Translations under genes and position numbers: made by a program
Notes under the pieces: model-generated
What the model was told of the DNA's origin: nothing
Database searches by the model: none
What the model saw: only the letters and a program-made list of their open reading frames with translations
Assembly (NCBI RefSeq): GCF_011801125.1
Contig: NZ_CP046171.1
Span: 2,356,001 to 2,420,000, forward strand
From: Nocardia brasiliensis
GTDB lineage: Bacteria > Actinomycetota > Actinomycetes > Mycobacteriales > Mycobacteriaceae
DNA: 64,000 bases
Direction: 5' to 3'
Part shown: positions 1-9,139 of the stretch, one piece after another
Layout: each line of letters opens with the position of its first letter
Numbering within the stretch: position 1 is the stretch's first letter

Positions 1-143
1 GCGCTCCGCTGGGACAGGCGCAGGAGTTGTTCGATGACGGGGCGCGGCACCGGATCGGCCAGGAACTGCCTGCAGGTCCAGCGCTGGTCGAGCAGGCGCG
101 TCAGCGTGGCGAATTCCTGCGTGTCGACCTCGGCTGCGGTCAT
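1..143 (-). CDS. Nitroreductase family protein (N-terminal part, cut by window edge)
   Basis: Only about 47 N-terminal residues lie inside the window. They contain an RWTCRQF segment followed by DPVPRPVIEQLL, the usual opening of FMN-dependent nitroreductase-fold proteins, where this Arg-rich stretch helps hold FMN phosphate. The ATG start at 143 is preceded by GGAG at a suitable distance. The gene is divergent from the DNA methyltransferase. Substrate cannot be inferred from this fragment; the family call rests on the N-terminal signature alone. Confidence 0.7.
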   Translation of the reverse strand, partial: MTAAEVDTQEFATLTRLLDQRWTCRQFLADPVPRPVIEQLLRLSQRS

Positions 144-158
144 GCCATCTCCTCGTTC

Positions 159-175
159 GGTCCCATTATGAGACC
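159..175 (-). promoter_or_regulatory. Operator-like inverted repeat with -10 box before the nitroreductase
   Basis: On the minus strand a CATAAT hexamer (168-165 region) sits just upstream of the nitroreductase ribosome binding site and lies inside an interrupted palindrome GGTC-N9-GACC. This fits a repressor site overlapping a -10 element. The regulator is not identified in the window; the nearby TetR gene is one possibility but nothing in the sequence ties it to this site. Confidence 0.3.
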
Positions 176-295
176 AGACGCTAGCATCGCGGGGACGAAC
201 ACGGAATGGCTTCGCTGCCGTGTGCCATCTCATCGCGACCGGTCAGGTGCTCGGATTACGGCGAATGAAGCGCGCGGAAAGGGCAGAATCCACGC

Positions 296-2083
296 ATGGC
301 GTCCGAGGCCCGCGCCGCGCGGGATCGCAAACGGCACGGCAGGCACTACACGCCGCCTGTGCTGGCGCGTTTCCTGGCCTCGCGGCTGCTCGCGCACGTC
401 ACGGCGCCGCGCTCCGGTGTGCTGCGGGTGCTCGACCCGGCCTGCGGGGACGGGGAACTGCTGTTCGCGCTATGGGCCGAGGCCACAGAGCGACTACCGG
501 GCACCCGGATCGAGCTGATGGGCTATGACCTCGACCCGGTGGCGTTGCGGGTGGCCGGGGAGCGGGCCGCCGCCGCGGGGATCGCCGTCGACTGGCAGGT
601 GGGCGACTTCTTGACGGTAGCGGCCGAGCTGGCGGCGGGGTCGTTCGACGCGGTGATCACGAATCCGCCGTATGTGCGCACCCAGCAGCTCGGTGGTGCG
701 ACCGCCCAGCTGCTGAGCAAGCAGTTCGGGCTGCGCGGGCGCATCGATCTGACGCATCCGTTCGTCGCGACGCTACCCAGGTTGCTGCGCCCCGGCGGTG
801 TGCTCGGGTTGCTGAGTGCCAACCGGTTTTTGACGACCAAGGCCGGCGCGAACATCCGGCGGCTGCTGCTCGCCGAGCTGGCCCCGGTCGAGCTCTACGA
901 CCTGGGCGATACCAAACTGTTCGAGGCGGCGGTGCTGCCCGCGATCACCATCGCGACGCGCGGCGGGGACGCCGGAGCGTGCCGCTATGTGTCGGCATAC
1001 GAGGTGGACGACGGTGCTATCGCCACGGAGACAGGGCTTTTCGAGGCGCTGGTCGCCGCGACCGGATCGCTGGTCGCCCACGACGGGCGGCGATTCGCGG
1101 TCGAGGTCGGCACCTTGGTCGCCGGTGCCTCCGCCCTGGATATCGGCTCGAAGATGAACCGCGACAGGGCGATTCGTCCGCAAGCGCTCGACAGTGGACC
1201 ACCCGCCGAGACCGAATCCGCGGCCCGACATCGCGCGCCGCCGCACAGCGCGGCATCGGATGCCGTGTGGCGCATGTCGAACGCGCGGGTGGACGCCTGG
1301 CTCGCCGCCATCGGCGCCGCGACCTGGAAGACCTTCGGCGAGGTCGCGCGAATCCGGGTGGGTATCAAGACAACCGCGGATCGGGTCTTCATCTCGGACC
1401 GCTGGGCCGAGGCCGAGCCGGTCCCGGAAACCGAACTGCTGCTGGATCTGATCACGCACCACGATCTCGCGCCCTGGCGGATCACCCGCGCCAACGACAC
1501 CCGCGTGCTCTACCCCTACGACCTGACGCGGCCGCGCCGCACCCCGATAGATCTCGACGAATATCCCCGCGCCGCCGAGTATCTGCGCAATCACAAGGAA
1601 ACGCTCACGGCCCGGCGCTACGTCGGCGCGAACGGCCGGGAGTGGTTCGAGATCTGGGTGCCGCAGCGCCCGCGGCTGTGGCGGCAACCGAAGGTGGTGT
1701 TCCCGGATATCAGCGACCGCCCCCGCTTCGCGATCGATCGTTCCGGTGCGGTGGTCAACGGCGACTGCTATTGGTTGTCCCTCCCGGACCTGGCCGCCGC
1801 ACCCGACGAGGCCGAGCAACTCGCGTATCTCCTGATGGGCGTGGCGAATTCCGCTCTCGGGCTGCGCTTCTACGACACCGTCTGCGGCAACCGCCTCTAT
1901 TCAGGCCGGCGCCGGTGGATCACCCAGTACGTCTCGCGCCTGCCACTCCCGGACCCGGGTTCCCCGCACGCGGCCGCCATCATCGACCTCGCCCGCGACC
2001 TGGCCGAAGGCCGTCCCTCGGACCCGTCGACCCTGGCCACCCTGAACGATCGAGTGACCACCGCATTCCGCTGCCGTGGATAG
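296..2083 (+). CDS. Solitary N6-adenine DNA methyltransferase, gamma class (TaqI/Eco57I-like)
   Basis: 595 aa. It should transfer a methyl group from S-adenosylmethionine to adenine N6 in a specific DNA sequence. Motif order is X (HYTPP, about residues 17-21), I (DPACGDG, 47-53), II (YDLDP, 77-81), then catalytic NPPY (123-126), which is the gamma-class order of M.TaqI. The C-terminal half (about 320-595) carries a TaqI-like specificity region with a KVVFPDIS segment. No PD-ExK nuclease motif is visible in the N-terminus and no restriction gene flanks it: neighbours are a nitroreductase (divergent) and a TetR gene (convergent, 7 bp between stops). It therefore looks like an orphan methyltransferase. 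Target sequence unknown. Confidence 0.85.
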   Translation: MASEARAARDRKRHGRHYTPPVLARFLASRLLAHVTAPRSGVLRVLDPACGDGELLFALWAEATERLPGTRIELMGYDLDPVALRVAGERAAAAGIAVDWQVGDFLTVAAELAAGSFDAVITNPPYVRTQQLGGATAQLLSKQFGLRGRIDLTHPFVATLPRLLRPGGVLGLLSANRFLTTKAGANIRRLLLAELAPVELYDLGDTKLFEAAVLPAITIATRGGDAGACRYVSAYEVDDGAIATETGLFEALVAATGSLVAHDGRRFAVEVGTLVAGASALDIGSKMNRDRAIRPQALDSGPPAETESAARHRAPPHSAASDAVWRMSNARVDAWLAAIGAATWKTFGEVARIRVGIKTTADRVFISDRWAEAEPVPETELLLDLITHHDLAPWRITRANDTRVLYPYDLTRPRRTPIDLDEYPRAAEYLRNHKETLTARRYVGANGREWFEIWVPQRPRLWRQPKVVFPDISDRPRFAIDRSGAVVNGDCYWLSLPDLAAAPDEAEQLAYLLMGVANSALGLRFYDTVCGNRLYSGRRRWITQYVSRLPLPDPGSPHAAAIIDLARDLAEGRPSDPSTLATLNDRVTTAFRCRG

Positions 2084-2090
2084 CGGCCGC

Positions 2091-2714
2091 TCAGTCGGGG
2101 CGGTGGACGCCGACCATGGGGAGCAGGGTGCGCCGGGCGAACTGGCGGGCCGCGTCGCGGTCGGCGACCGGGATGAGGCCGTCTGGGGTGAGGGCGAGGG
2201 AGAGGGCGAGCCGCGCCATGATCTCGGCGACGAGGTCGGCGTCGAAGTCGTGGGTGCCCTCGGTGTCGCGCAGTTCGCGCAGCTTCTCGGCCAGGTAGCC
2301 GCGACCGACCGCGAGGATCGGGCCGGCCTCGGTGGTGAGGCGGGGCAGGATCAGGTCGGGTTCGGTGCGCAGCAGGCGGCGCAGCAGTTCGTTGTTCGCG
2401 ATCGCGGTGATGAACGCGACGAAGATCTCCACCAGTTGGTCCTCGGTGCCCGATACGGCCCGTACCTGCCTGTCGATCATCTCGACGAAGTGCTGGGCTT
2501 CGCGCACGCTCACGGCCTCGACCAGGTCGTTCTTCGATTCGAAGCGGCGGTACAGGGTGGCCGGGCTGATGCCGGCGCGGCGGGCGATCTCGCCCATGCT
2601 GGTGCGCTTGATGCCGAAGTCCAGGAAGGCCGAGAGCGCGCTTTCCAGGAGCTTTTCGCCGTCTGAGACGGGCTTCTCCAGGATGCGCTGCAGCATGGGC
2701 GGGACAGTGGGCAT
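2091..2714 (-). CDS. TetR/AcrR family transcriptional regulator
   Basis: 207 aa from the chosen ATG at 2714, which has GGAG about 7 nt upstream; an open frame extends to 2786 but lacks a ribosome binding site. The N-terminal helix-turn-helix is clear (MGEIARRAGISPATLYRRF followed by SKNDLVEA); the C-terminal ligand domain is generic. It is divergent from the SDR gene across about 215 bp, where CGGCCGGT (2799-2806) and ACCGGCCG (2831-2838) form an interrupted inverted repeat that could be its operator. The SDR is thus the likely target; the inducer is unknown. Confidence 0.85.
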   Translation of the reverse strand: MPTVPPMLQRILEKPVSDGEKLLESALSAFLDFGIKRTSMGEIARRAGISPATLYRRFESKNDLVEAVSVREAQHFVEMIDRQVRAVSGTEDQLVEIFVAFITAIANNELLRRLLRTEPDLILPRLTTEAGPILAVGRGYLAEKLRELRDTEGTHDFDADLVAEIMARLALSLALTPDGLIPVADRDAARQFARRTLLPMVGVHRPD

Positions 2715-2930
2715 CTGGTCTCCAGTCGATTCGCGCGGACGCCGGGGCGAGCGGTACGGCATCGCGACGGTGCGGGTGCGGACCATTCATTATTTCATCG
2801 GCCGGTCGCGGCGTGGTCTGGGATGGTCGAACCGGCCGGAAAGCTGTCTAGTCGGTCGCATGTCCACCTTCGACTGATTACCCTGTGGGTATCCATCTTG
2901 GATGTCGTTGGGCTCGGAAGAGGTTGCGCC

Positions 2931-3743
2931 GTGGCATATTTCGCGAACCGCGTGGTGGCGATCACCGGGGCGGGCGCGGGCATCGGCCGCGCCTTGGCGC
3001 TGGCGCTGGCCGGGGACGGCGCGTTGCTCGCACTGTCGGACCGGTCGGGGGAGGCGGTCGCCGAGACCGGAAAGCTGTGCGCCGCGCTGGGTTCCGAGCC
3101 GCTGGTGACCACGCTCGATGTCACCGACCGGCCCGCGGTGCTCGCGCACGCGGCGGCGACGGTCGCGCACTTCGGCCGGGTCGAGGCGCTGTTCAACAAT
3201 GCCGGGATTCTGCACGTCGGCGGCGTCGCGGACTCGCCGTTCGCTGACTTCGAGCACGTGATGGATGTGGACTTCTGGGGAGTCGTCAACGGCACCAAGG
3301 CGTTCCTGCCGTATCTACAGGCCGTGCGGCGCGCGCACGTGGTGAACGTGTCCTCGGCGTTCGGGCTGGTCGGGGTGGCCGGGCATGGGCCGTACAACGC
3401 GGCGAAGTTCGCCGTGCGCGGGTTCACCGATTCGCTGCGGCAGGACATGCGGGCGGCGGGGGATGTGGTCCGGGTCACGGGCGTTTATCCCGGCGGGGTG
3501 CTGACCTCGATCGCCCGATCCGCGCGCGTCGCGCCGGGCATCGACGCGGCCGCGGTCGCCCGGCGCTTCGAGGAGCGGGTCGCGCGGACCGGTCCGGCGG
3601 CGGCCGCCCGGGAGATTCTGCGCGGAGCGGCGCGCGGACGGGCGAAGGTGCTCGTCGGACTGGACGCCCTTCTTGTGGATCTGGTCACACGGGCCACCGG
3701 CTCGTATCACGAACGGGTGTTGGACGTGGTATTTCGTTCCTGA
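2931..3743 (+). CDS. Short-chain dehydrogenase/reductase (SDR)
   Basis: 270 aa using the GTG at 2931, which has GGAAGAGG 7 nt upstream; the open frame continues upstream to 2823 without a ribosome site. It begins with a Rossmann fold and the nucleotide-binding TGAGAGIGRA motif (about residues 11-20), then NNAGI, the catalytic Ser in NVSSAFG, and YNAAK holding the catalytic Tyr and Lys. This is the classical NAD(P)-dependent oxidoreductase arrangement. Substrate is not predictable. It lies divergent to a TetR regulator, a common pairing in which the repressor controls the dehydrogenase. Confidence 0.85.
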   Translation: MAYFANRVVAITGAGAGIGRALALALAGDGALLALSDRSGEAVAETGKLCAALGSEPLVTTLDVTDRPAVLAHAAATVAHFGRVEALFNNAGILHVGGVADSPFADFEHVMDVDFWGVVNGTKAFLPYLQAVRRAHVVNVSSAFGLVGVAGHGPYNAAKFAVRGFTDSLRQDMRAAGDVVRVTGVYPGGVLTSIARSARVAPGIDAAAVARRFEERVARTGPAAAAREILRGAARGRAKVLVGLDALLVDLVTRATGSYHERVLDVVFRS

Positions 3744-3845
3744 CCGCGCGCCCAGGCGTGGGCAGGAATGGATAGTTGAAATGCTAACTGGTCGAACAGA
3801 TCTCGTGACGGAGAACGATCGGACGCGATTGATCGGACACGATTG

Positions 3846-4841
3846 ATGGCGAAATGGCTTCTGGTCGAATGCTTCTCCGGTGTACCGGGCGCGGTGATCG
3901 CGCTCGGGGCGACGCCGAAGTCCTTCGTGCCGGTACGCAACATCTTGCGCAACCCGCTGTCGCTGGCCGACGCGCAGGACGCGCTCGCGCAGGCGGTGGC
4001 GACCTGTGCCGTGGTCGAGCGGGTCTCGGCGGATCGGCGGCGCCGGGTGCGCGCCGAACCGCTGCTCATCGCGCCGGACCGGGCGCATGCGGTGCGGCTG
4101 TGGGTCGGGCCGGTGCACGAACCGTTACCGGAGCGAGAACCGGTGGGCGCGTGGTATTTCAACCTGACCACCAATCGGTCGGTGCGCAGCATCGATCTGC
4201 TCGATCTCTACGGTGTCGCGCCCGAGGACCGCGCGGCGGAGCTGGCGATCGCGGGCGCTTTCGCGCGGCTGGTCACCAATCGGGACGAGCGCGAGGCGCT
4301 GGCGAAGCTGGTGAACTCGGCGCCGGACACCGAGCATCAGGCCGTGTGGACCATCCGGCGCGACGACAATGCCTTGCGGGCGGGGCATTTCGCGTGCCGA
4401 ATCAATATCGAGACCGATGCCGACGGGCAGCGCTCTGTCCTGTTCCGCGGCGTGACCCAGGACATCGGCGCCGCGACCGCGGTGCCGTCCGCGCCGCCGC
4501 CGATGATTCTGGAATATCAACTGCTGGAGGCGGCCACGGCGCCGGGGGAGTATCGCGCGATCGTGAATCTGCGCTCGCTGCACCTGATTCGCTGGATCGG
4601 GCCGCCGATGCCGGGAATTGCCTGGGCCGACCTACCCGGTGAGCCTGCGCCCCAGATCCATCCGGAGGATCTTGCTGCGGCACAGGAGATGTCGCGCGAA
4701 CTGGCACGGCATCGCACGGAGGGCGTGCTGCGCTTGCGACGGGTGGACGGTGGGTGGCAGGCGGTGTGGGTGCGGGGCGCGCTGATGGTGCTCGATCAGC
4801 ACACCACGGCCGGACTTGCCACGGTCACCGCGGTGTCCTGA
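3846..4841 (+). CDS. DUF5593/GAF-like domain protein
   Basis: 331 aa from ATG 3846; a TTG directly before it (3843) is in frame, and no strong ribosome site precedes either. Upstream there is a short duplicated stretch (CGGACGCGATTGAT and CGGACACGATTGAT) ending at the start. The protein opens with KWLLVECF, a fold seen in mycobacterial/nocardial proteins annotated DUF5593 with a PAS/GAF-like sensory region, followed by a middle LWVGPVHEP segment and WYFNLTT. No catalytic motif, signal peptide or membrane helix is visible. A sensory or regulatory role is possible but unproven; assignment is from memory of the family's sequence pattern. Confidence 0.6.
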   Translation: MAKWLLVECFSGVPGAVIALGATPKSFVPVRNILRNPLSLADAQDALAQAVATCAVVERVSADRRRRVRAEPLLIAPDRAHAVRLWVGPVHEPLPEREPVGAWYFNLTTNRSVRSIDLLDLYGVAPEDRAAELAIAGAFARLVTNRDEREALAKLVNSAPDTEHQAVWTIRRDDNALRAGHFACRINIETDADGQRSVLFRGVTQDIGAATAVPSAPPPMILEYQLLEAATAPGEYRAIVNLRSLHLIRWIGPPMPGIAWADLPGEPAPQIHPEDLAAAQEMSRELARHRTEGVLRLRRVDGGWQAVWVRGALMVLDQHTTAGLATVTAVS

Positions 4842-4866
4842 ATTTCGCGGTGACCGTGGGCCGAGC

Positions 4867-5055
4867 TCATCGGCGGGGTAGGTCCAGTGCCGCCATTTCC
4901 TGTTCGATCGCGTTCGCGGCGAAATCGACTCCGCGAGAACGTAATTCGTGAACACGCTGGTGTAATGCCTCGACGCCACCCGGCTGGGCGGCGATGTCGG
5001 CCACACTGATCCGCCCCATCGGCCGGTGCATACTCGCCTGCATGTACGCAACCAC
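4867..5055 (-). CDS. Small hypothetical protein
   Basis: 62 aa from a GTG at 5055, chosen because a full AGGAGG lies 7 nt upstream. The product is soluble with no signal peptide: VVAYMQASMHRPMG at the N-terminus and an Ala/Glu/Leu-rich predicted helix at the C-terminus (AIEQEMAALDLP). It sits alone between the convergent DUF5593-like gene (ends 4841) and the gamma carbonic anhydrase further along the same strand. I do not recognise a family. The strong ribosome site supports translation; function unknown. Confidence 0.5.
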   Translation of the reverse strand: MVAYMQASMHRPMGRISVADIAAQPGGVEALHQRVHELRSRGVDFAANAIEQEMAALDLPRR

Positions 5056-5227
5056 CGTGATACCTCCTGCCTGCACGCTAGCTCACGTTCCCACCGACCC
5101 AGGGTGGGTTCACCACTGCGCTACAAGCCGCACGACAACCGTGTCGGCAGGAGACCCCGGGTCACCGGGCACGCTGGCAGAATGCTATCAGCGAATTCTA
5201 CTGGACACTTGATCAGTGTGTGCTGTC

Positions 5228-5743
5228 TCACACCTCTTTCGCGGTGCGGTGATTGGCCGTGTTGTGTAGGTACACAGCCCCATTCAGACGAATGCCGTCC
5301 TGCTCGGCCGAGCTGAGCTCCCGGCGAACCTTGCCCGGCACGCCCGCGACGAGCGACCCCGGCGGGATCTGCGCGCCCTCCGGGATCAGCGCGTTGGCGG
5401 CGATCAGGCTACCCGCGCCGATCACCGCGCCGTTGAGCACGGTGGCGCCCATTCCGACCAGCACATCGTCGCCGATCGTGCAGCCGTGCAGAATCGCGTT
5501 GTGTCCCACCGAAACCCCGCTGCCGACGGTGAGCGGGAAGCCCGGATCGGCGTGCAGCACACAGCCGTCCTGAATATTGGTGCGTGCGCCGATGGTGATC
5601 TGCTCCAGGTCGGCGCGGATCACCGCGCCGTACCAGACGCTCACCTCGGCCGCGAGCCGCGCCTGCCCGATCACCGTCGCCGTCGGCGCGATCCAGGCGT
5701 CCTCGTCGATATCCGGAACGAACTCACCGATCTGAATCCTCAT
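5228..5743 (-). CDS. Gamma carbonic anhydrase-like left-handed beta-helix protein
   Basis: 171 aa, the usual length for this family. Hexapeptide repeats of a left-handed parallel beta-helix run through the whole protein (for example VIGQARLAAEVSVWYGAVIRAD, split here by repeat turns), with metal-ligand type histidines in VLHAD and VGHNAILHG. Gamma-class carbonic anhydrases and their YrdA/PaaY relatives bind Zn or Fe as trimers; many in Actinobacteria have no proven activity. It is monocistronic as far as the context shows. The start ATG at 5743 has only a weak ribosome site. Confidence 0.85.
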   Translation of the reverse strand: MRIQIGEFVPDIDEDAWIAPTATVIGQARLAAEVSVWYGAVIRADLEQITIGARTNIQDGCVLHADPGFPLTVGSGVSVGHNAILHGCTIGDDVLVGMGATVLNGAVIGAGSLIAANALIPEGAQIPPGSLVAGVPGKVRRELSSAEQDGIRLNGAVYLHNTANHRTAKEV

Positions 5744-5845
5744 GTGCTGAACCTAGCGTCTCGTCTCGAGTAGTCAGGCCGTGGCGCACATGTCCCCTCC
5801 GTCGCCGACTCGCGGAGGCGCCTGACCGGGCTGATGAGGCGGGGT

Positions 5846-6796
5846 CTAGTGCGTCGGGGTCGCGAACAGCGCGCGGTGCGCCGCGGGGCTGGTGCCGAGG
5901 ATGCGATGGAAGTGGTGCCGCAGGCTGACCGCGGTGCCGAAACCCGTCTCGGCGGCGATCCGGTCCATGGTGTCGTCGGTGGTCTCCAGCAGTAGGCGGG
6001 CGCGGTCGGCGCGCTGGTGCAGCAGCCATTGCTGCGGGCTGCTGCCGGTGCGGTCGCGGAAGCGGCGGGTGAAGGTGCGTCGCGACATCAGGGCCACCCG
6101 TGCCCAACCGTCCAGATCGATCGGATCGCCGAGATGTGTTCGGGCCCAGACCATCGCGCGTTCGATCGGGTCGTCGTCGGTTGCGTCGGGCACGGCGACC
6201 GGGATGTACTGCGCCTGCGAGCCGCTGCGGTGTGGCGCCGTCACGAGCTCTCTGGCCAGTTCGGTGGCCGCGCGGCTGCCCAGATCGTTGCGCACCAGGT
6301 GCAGGCAGCAGTCGAGGGCGGCGGCGACGCCCGCGGAGGTGACCACGTCGCCGAGATCGGACCACAGGGTGTCGGCCCGGACCCGGACCGCGGGGAAGGC
6401 GGCGGCCAATTCGGCGGCACCGGCCCAGTGGGTGGTGATCTCGCGGCCGTCGGCCAGTCCGCTGGCCGCCACCGCCCAGGAGCCGAGGCACAACCCGACG
6501 ATCCTGGCCTGCGCGCCGTGCGCCTGCCACAGGGCCGCGCGCAACTGCGGCGACAGCGGCAGGTGTCGCTCCCAACTGGGAATCACCACGGTGTCCGCGC
6601 GGACCAGGGTGTCCAGGCCGTTGCGCACATCGATGTCGAAACCCGCTGGGGTGGGCAGGGTTCCGGGGCGCTCCGCGCACACGTCCACCCGGTACGGCGA
6701 CTTGCCGCCGATGCCGACGCGGCCGAAGACCAGGCTGGCCACCGACAGGTGGAACGGGCTGATGTTGTCGTAGGCGAGCACGGCCACGGTATGCAT
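5846..6796 (-). CDS. GlxA family AraC-type transcriptional regulator
   Basis: 316 aa. The N-terminal two thirds is a DJ-1/PfpI (class I amidotransferase-like) domain with the nucleophile-elbow region VGLCLGSWAVA, and the C-terminal third is an AraC DNA-binding domain (SRRTFTRRFRDRTGSSPQQW, then a second helix-turn-helix around AAETGFGTAVSLRHHF). Such regulators usually sense a small metabolite. It is divergent from the MBL hydrolase with only about 70 bp between starts, so the hydrolase is the probable target. Confidence 0.85.
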   Translation of the reverse strand: MHTVAVLAYDNISPFHLSVASLVFGRVGIGGKSPYRVDVCAERPGTLPTPAGFDIDVRNGLDTLVRADTVVIPSWERHLPLSPQLRAALWQAHGAQARIVGLCLGSWAVAASGLADGREITTHWAGAAELAAAFPAVRVRADTLWSDLGDVVTSAGVAAALDCCLHLVRNDLGSRAATELARELVTAPHRSGSQAQYIPVAVPDATDDDPIERAMVWARTHLGDPIDLDGWARVALMSRRTFTRRFRDRTGSSPQQWLLHQRADRARLLLETTDDTMDRIAAETGFGTAVSLRHHFHRILGTSPAAHRALFATPTH

Positions 6797-6867
6797 GGCC
6801 CGATTTTAGCGGTAGGCGGCTCGCGGGCCACTGTCGGACGGTTTCGCAGCAGGACAGGATCATTGGC

Positions 6868-7641
6868 ATGAGCGAAACGATCGAACAGACCACCCAGCTG
6901 GAAGTGCTGCACGTCGGCGGCCCCACCCTGCGCTTCCGTTACGCGGGCCGCACGTTCCTGACCGACCCCACCTTCGACGAGCCGGGCGAGTACGCGGGGC
7001 GGGTCACGCTGTACAAGCTCACCGGTCCCGCGGTGTCCGCGGCCGAGGTCGGGCCGGTGGACATCGTGCTGCTCTCCCACGACGAGCACGCCGACAACCT
7101 GGACAACTCGGGCCGGGAGTTCCTGCGGACGGTGCCGACCGTGCTGTCCACCCCCGGCGCCGGTGAGCGCATCAACGGTGTTCGGGGACTGGCGAACTGG
7201 GAGACCGTCACCATCGACGGCATCGAGGTGACCGCGGTGCCCGCCCTGCACGGGCCGGAGGGATGCGAATCGGTCACCGGCGTGGTCACCGGATTCGTAC
7301 TGCGCGCCCCCGGCGAGCCGACCGTGTACGTCTCCGGCGACAACGCCTCGGTCGATCGGGTCCGCCAGATCGTCGAGCGGTTCGGCCGCATCGACATCGC
7401 CATCCTGTTCGTCGGCGCGGCGAATGTCGGGGCCTTCGGCGACGTCGATGTCACCCTGAACGCGCGCACCGCGGTGGAGGCGGCGCAGGTGCTCGGCGAC
7501 GACACGGCGATCGTGCCGGTGCACGGGGACGGGTGGCTGCACTTCAGCGAGACGCTCGATCGGCTGGCCAAGGTTTTCGAGAACGCGGGCCGCGCCGGGC
7601 AACTGCGCACTCCGCCGCTCGGCAAAGCGGTCACTGTCTGA
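6868..7641 (+). CDS. MBL-fold metallohydrolase (UlaG-like)
   Basis: 257 aa. It shows a beta-lactamase-fold core with a variant metal motif SHDEHADN (about residues 71-78) in place of HxHxDH, a mid-protein ALHGPEG histidine and a late VPVHGDGW histidine. The family hydrolyses diverse esters, lactones and phosphodiesters; the substrate here is not predictable. The ATG at 6868 is separated by about 70 bp from the divergent GlxA-type regulator. A short hairpin follows the stop (AGGCTC at 7641-7646 with GAGCCT at 7654-7659) and may end the transcript. Confidence 0.75.
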   Translation: MSETIEQTTQLEVLHVGGPTLRFRYAGRTFLTDPTFDEPGEYAGRVTLYKLTGPAVSAAEVGPVDIVLLSHDEHADNLDNSGREFLRTVPTVLSTPGAGERINGVRGLANWETVTIDGIEVTAVPALHGPEGCESVTGVVTGFVLRAPGEPTVYVSGDNASVDRVRQIVERFGRIDIAILFVGAANVGAFGDVDVTLNARTAVEAAQVLGDDTAIVPVHGDGWLHFSETLDRLAKVFENAGRAGQLRTPPLGKAVTV

Positions 7642-7769
7642 GGCTCACACACCGAGCCTGCTGCTCAACCTGCGCAGAAACGCGCCGTGGCCGGGCAGCC
7701 TCGTGATCATCGTGTGACGCCCGCGCGTCGTTCGTGGCGGGACCGGGGTGCGGGGTCCACGATGACCGT

Positions 7770-8885
7770 ATGAGGATCGGAGTTCCACGGGAGGTCAAGG
7801 AGCAGGAGTTCCGGGTGGCGCTGACGCCGGCGGGTGCCGGGGAGCTGACCACGCAGGGGCACGAGGTGCTGATCCAAACCGGGGCGGGTGTCGGGTCGGG
7901 GTTCGCCGACGCCGACTACACCGCCGTCGGTGCGAGGTTGGTGCCGGAGGCAGATCAGGTGTGGTGGGAGGCCGACCTGGTCTTGAAGGTGAAAGAGCCG
8001 ATCGCGCAAGAATATCCACGGCTACGGGCCGGGCAGGTGCTGTTCACCTACCTGCATCTGGCCGCGTCCCGGGAATGCACGGACGCGATTCTGCGCTCGG
8101 GAATCACCGCGATCGCCTACGAAACGGTGCGATCGACGGACGGGTCGCTGCCCTTGCTCGCGCCGATGAGCGAGGTCGCGGGCAAACTCGGCGGACAGGT
8201 GGGCGCCTATCACCTGATGGCGCCGCTGGGCGGTGCGGGCATGCTGCTCGGCGGCGTGCCCGGGGTCCCTCCTGCGGACGTGGTGGTGCTCGGCGGCGGC
8301 GTCGCGGGGACCAACGCGGCGTCGGTCGCCGCGGGCATGGGCGCGCGAGTCACCGTGCTGGATACCAACTTGCACCGACTGCGTGAGCTCGACGCGCGGT
8401 TCGACGGCCGGGTGGTGACCGTCGCGTCCAACGCGGCCGAGATCGAACGGGCCGTGCTCGCCGCCGATCTCGTCATCGGCTCGGTGCTGGTGCCGGGCGC
8501 GCGTGCGCCGAAACTCGTCACCGACGAGTTGGTCGCCGGGATGCGGCCGGGCTCGGTGCTCGTCGACATCGCCATCGACCAGGGTGGGTGCTTCGCGGGT
8601 TCACGGCCGACCACGCACGCGAATCCGACGTTCCGCGTCCATGATTCGTTGTTCTACTGTGTCGCGAACATGCCCGGTGCCGTGCCGCACACGGCCACCC
8701 TGGCCCTCACCAACGCCACCCTGCCCTACGTCCGCGCCATCGCGGGCCTCGGCTGGCAGCAGGCCTGCGCGAATTATCCCGAGCTCGCACAGGGCCTCAC
8801 CGCCGACAGCGGCCGCCTGGTCTCGGTGGAAGTCGCCGCGGCACACGGGTATGCGGCACGCCAGCCGATGGGGTTGGTTGGTTGA
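7770..8885 (+). CDS. ald: Alanine dehydrogenase
   Basis: 371 aa, exactly the usual length. It catalyses reversible NAD-dependent deamination of L-alanine to pyruvate and ammonium, linking carbon and nitrogen metabolism. Family signatures include MRIGVPREVKEQEFRVALTP at the N-terminus, the pyruvate-binding LKVKEP lysine, TYLHLAA histidine, a Rossmann GGGVAGTNAA motif and the catalytic DIAIDQGG aspartate. The start at 7770 is set by homology; an open frame reaches 7734. No adjacent Lrp-type regulator (as next to mycobacterial ald) is present. Confidence 0.95.
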   Translation: MRIGVPREVKEQEFRVALTPAGAGELTTQGHEVLIQTGAGVGSGFADADYTAVGARLVPEADQVWWEADLVLKVKEPIAQEYPRLRAGQVLFTYLHLAASRECTDAILRSGITAIAYETVRSTDGSLPLLAPMSEVAGKLGGQVGAYHLMAPLGGAGMLLGGVPGVPPADVVVLGGGVAGTNAASVAAGMGARVTVLDTNLHRLRELDARFDGRVVTVASNAAEIERAVLAADLVIGSVLVPGARAPKLVTDELVAGMRPGSVLVDIAIDQGGCFAGSRPTTHANPTFRVHDSLFYCVANMPGAVPHTATLALTNATLPYVRAIAGLGWQQACANYPELAQGLTADSGRLVSVEVAAAHGYAARQPMGLVG

Positions 8886-9087
8886 GGTTGGCGGGCGGCT
8901 GATCGGCCGACGTGCGGGCTGCCCGAGGGCCGACTGAAGGGCCGGGCGGCTGAGGCGTGGGTGCCCGGTGGCAGTTGACGGGCCCTGGTCGGTTGCGGTG
9001 CTGGTGGTCCGAGCGCTCGGCTGAGCTCGGACCGTCGTGCGAGTGGCCGGGGTTCGCTCGGTGCTCGCGGGCGGTGGGGCGGGGTCG

Positions 9088-9120
9088 CGCAGCGCACCAG
9101 CCGGGGGTTGGTGCGCTGCG
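9088..9120. terminator. Hairpin between ald and the ECF sigma gene
   Basis: CGCAGCGCACCA (9088-9099) is perfectly complementary to TGGTGCGCTGCG (9109-9120) around a 9-nt loop. It lies about 20 bp beyond the stop of the minus-strand sigma factor gene and about 200 bp after ald. It lacks a U-tract, as is common in high-GC actinobacteria, and could act on either strand. Confidence 0.5.
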
Positions 9121-9139
9121 GGACAACGGATTCGGCGGG

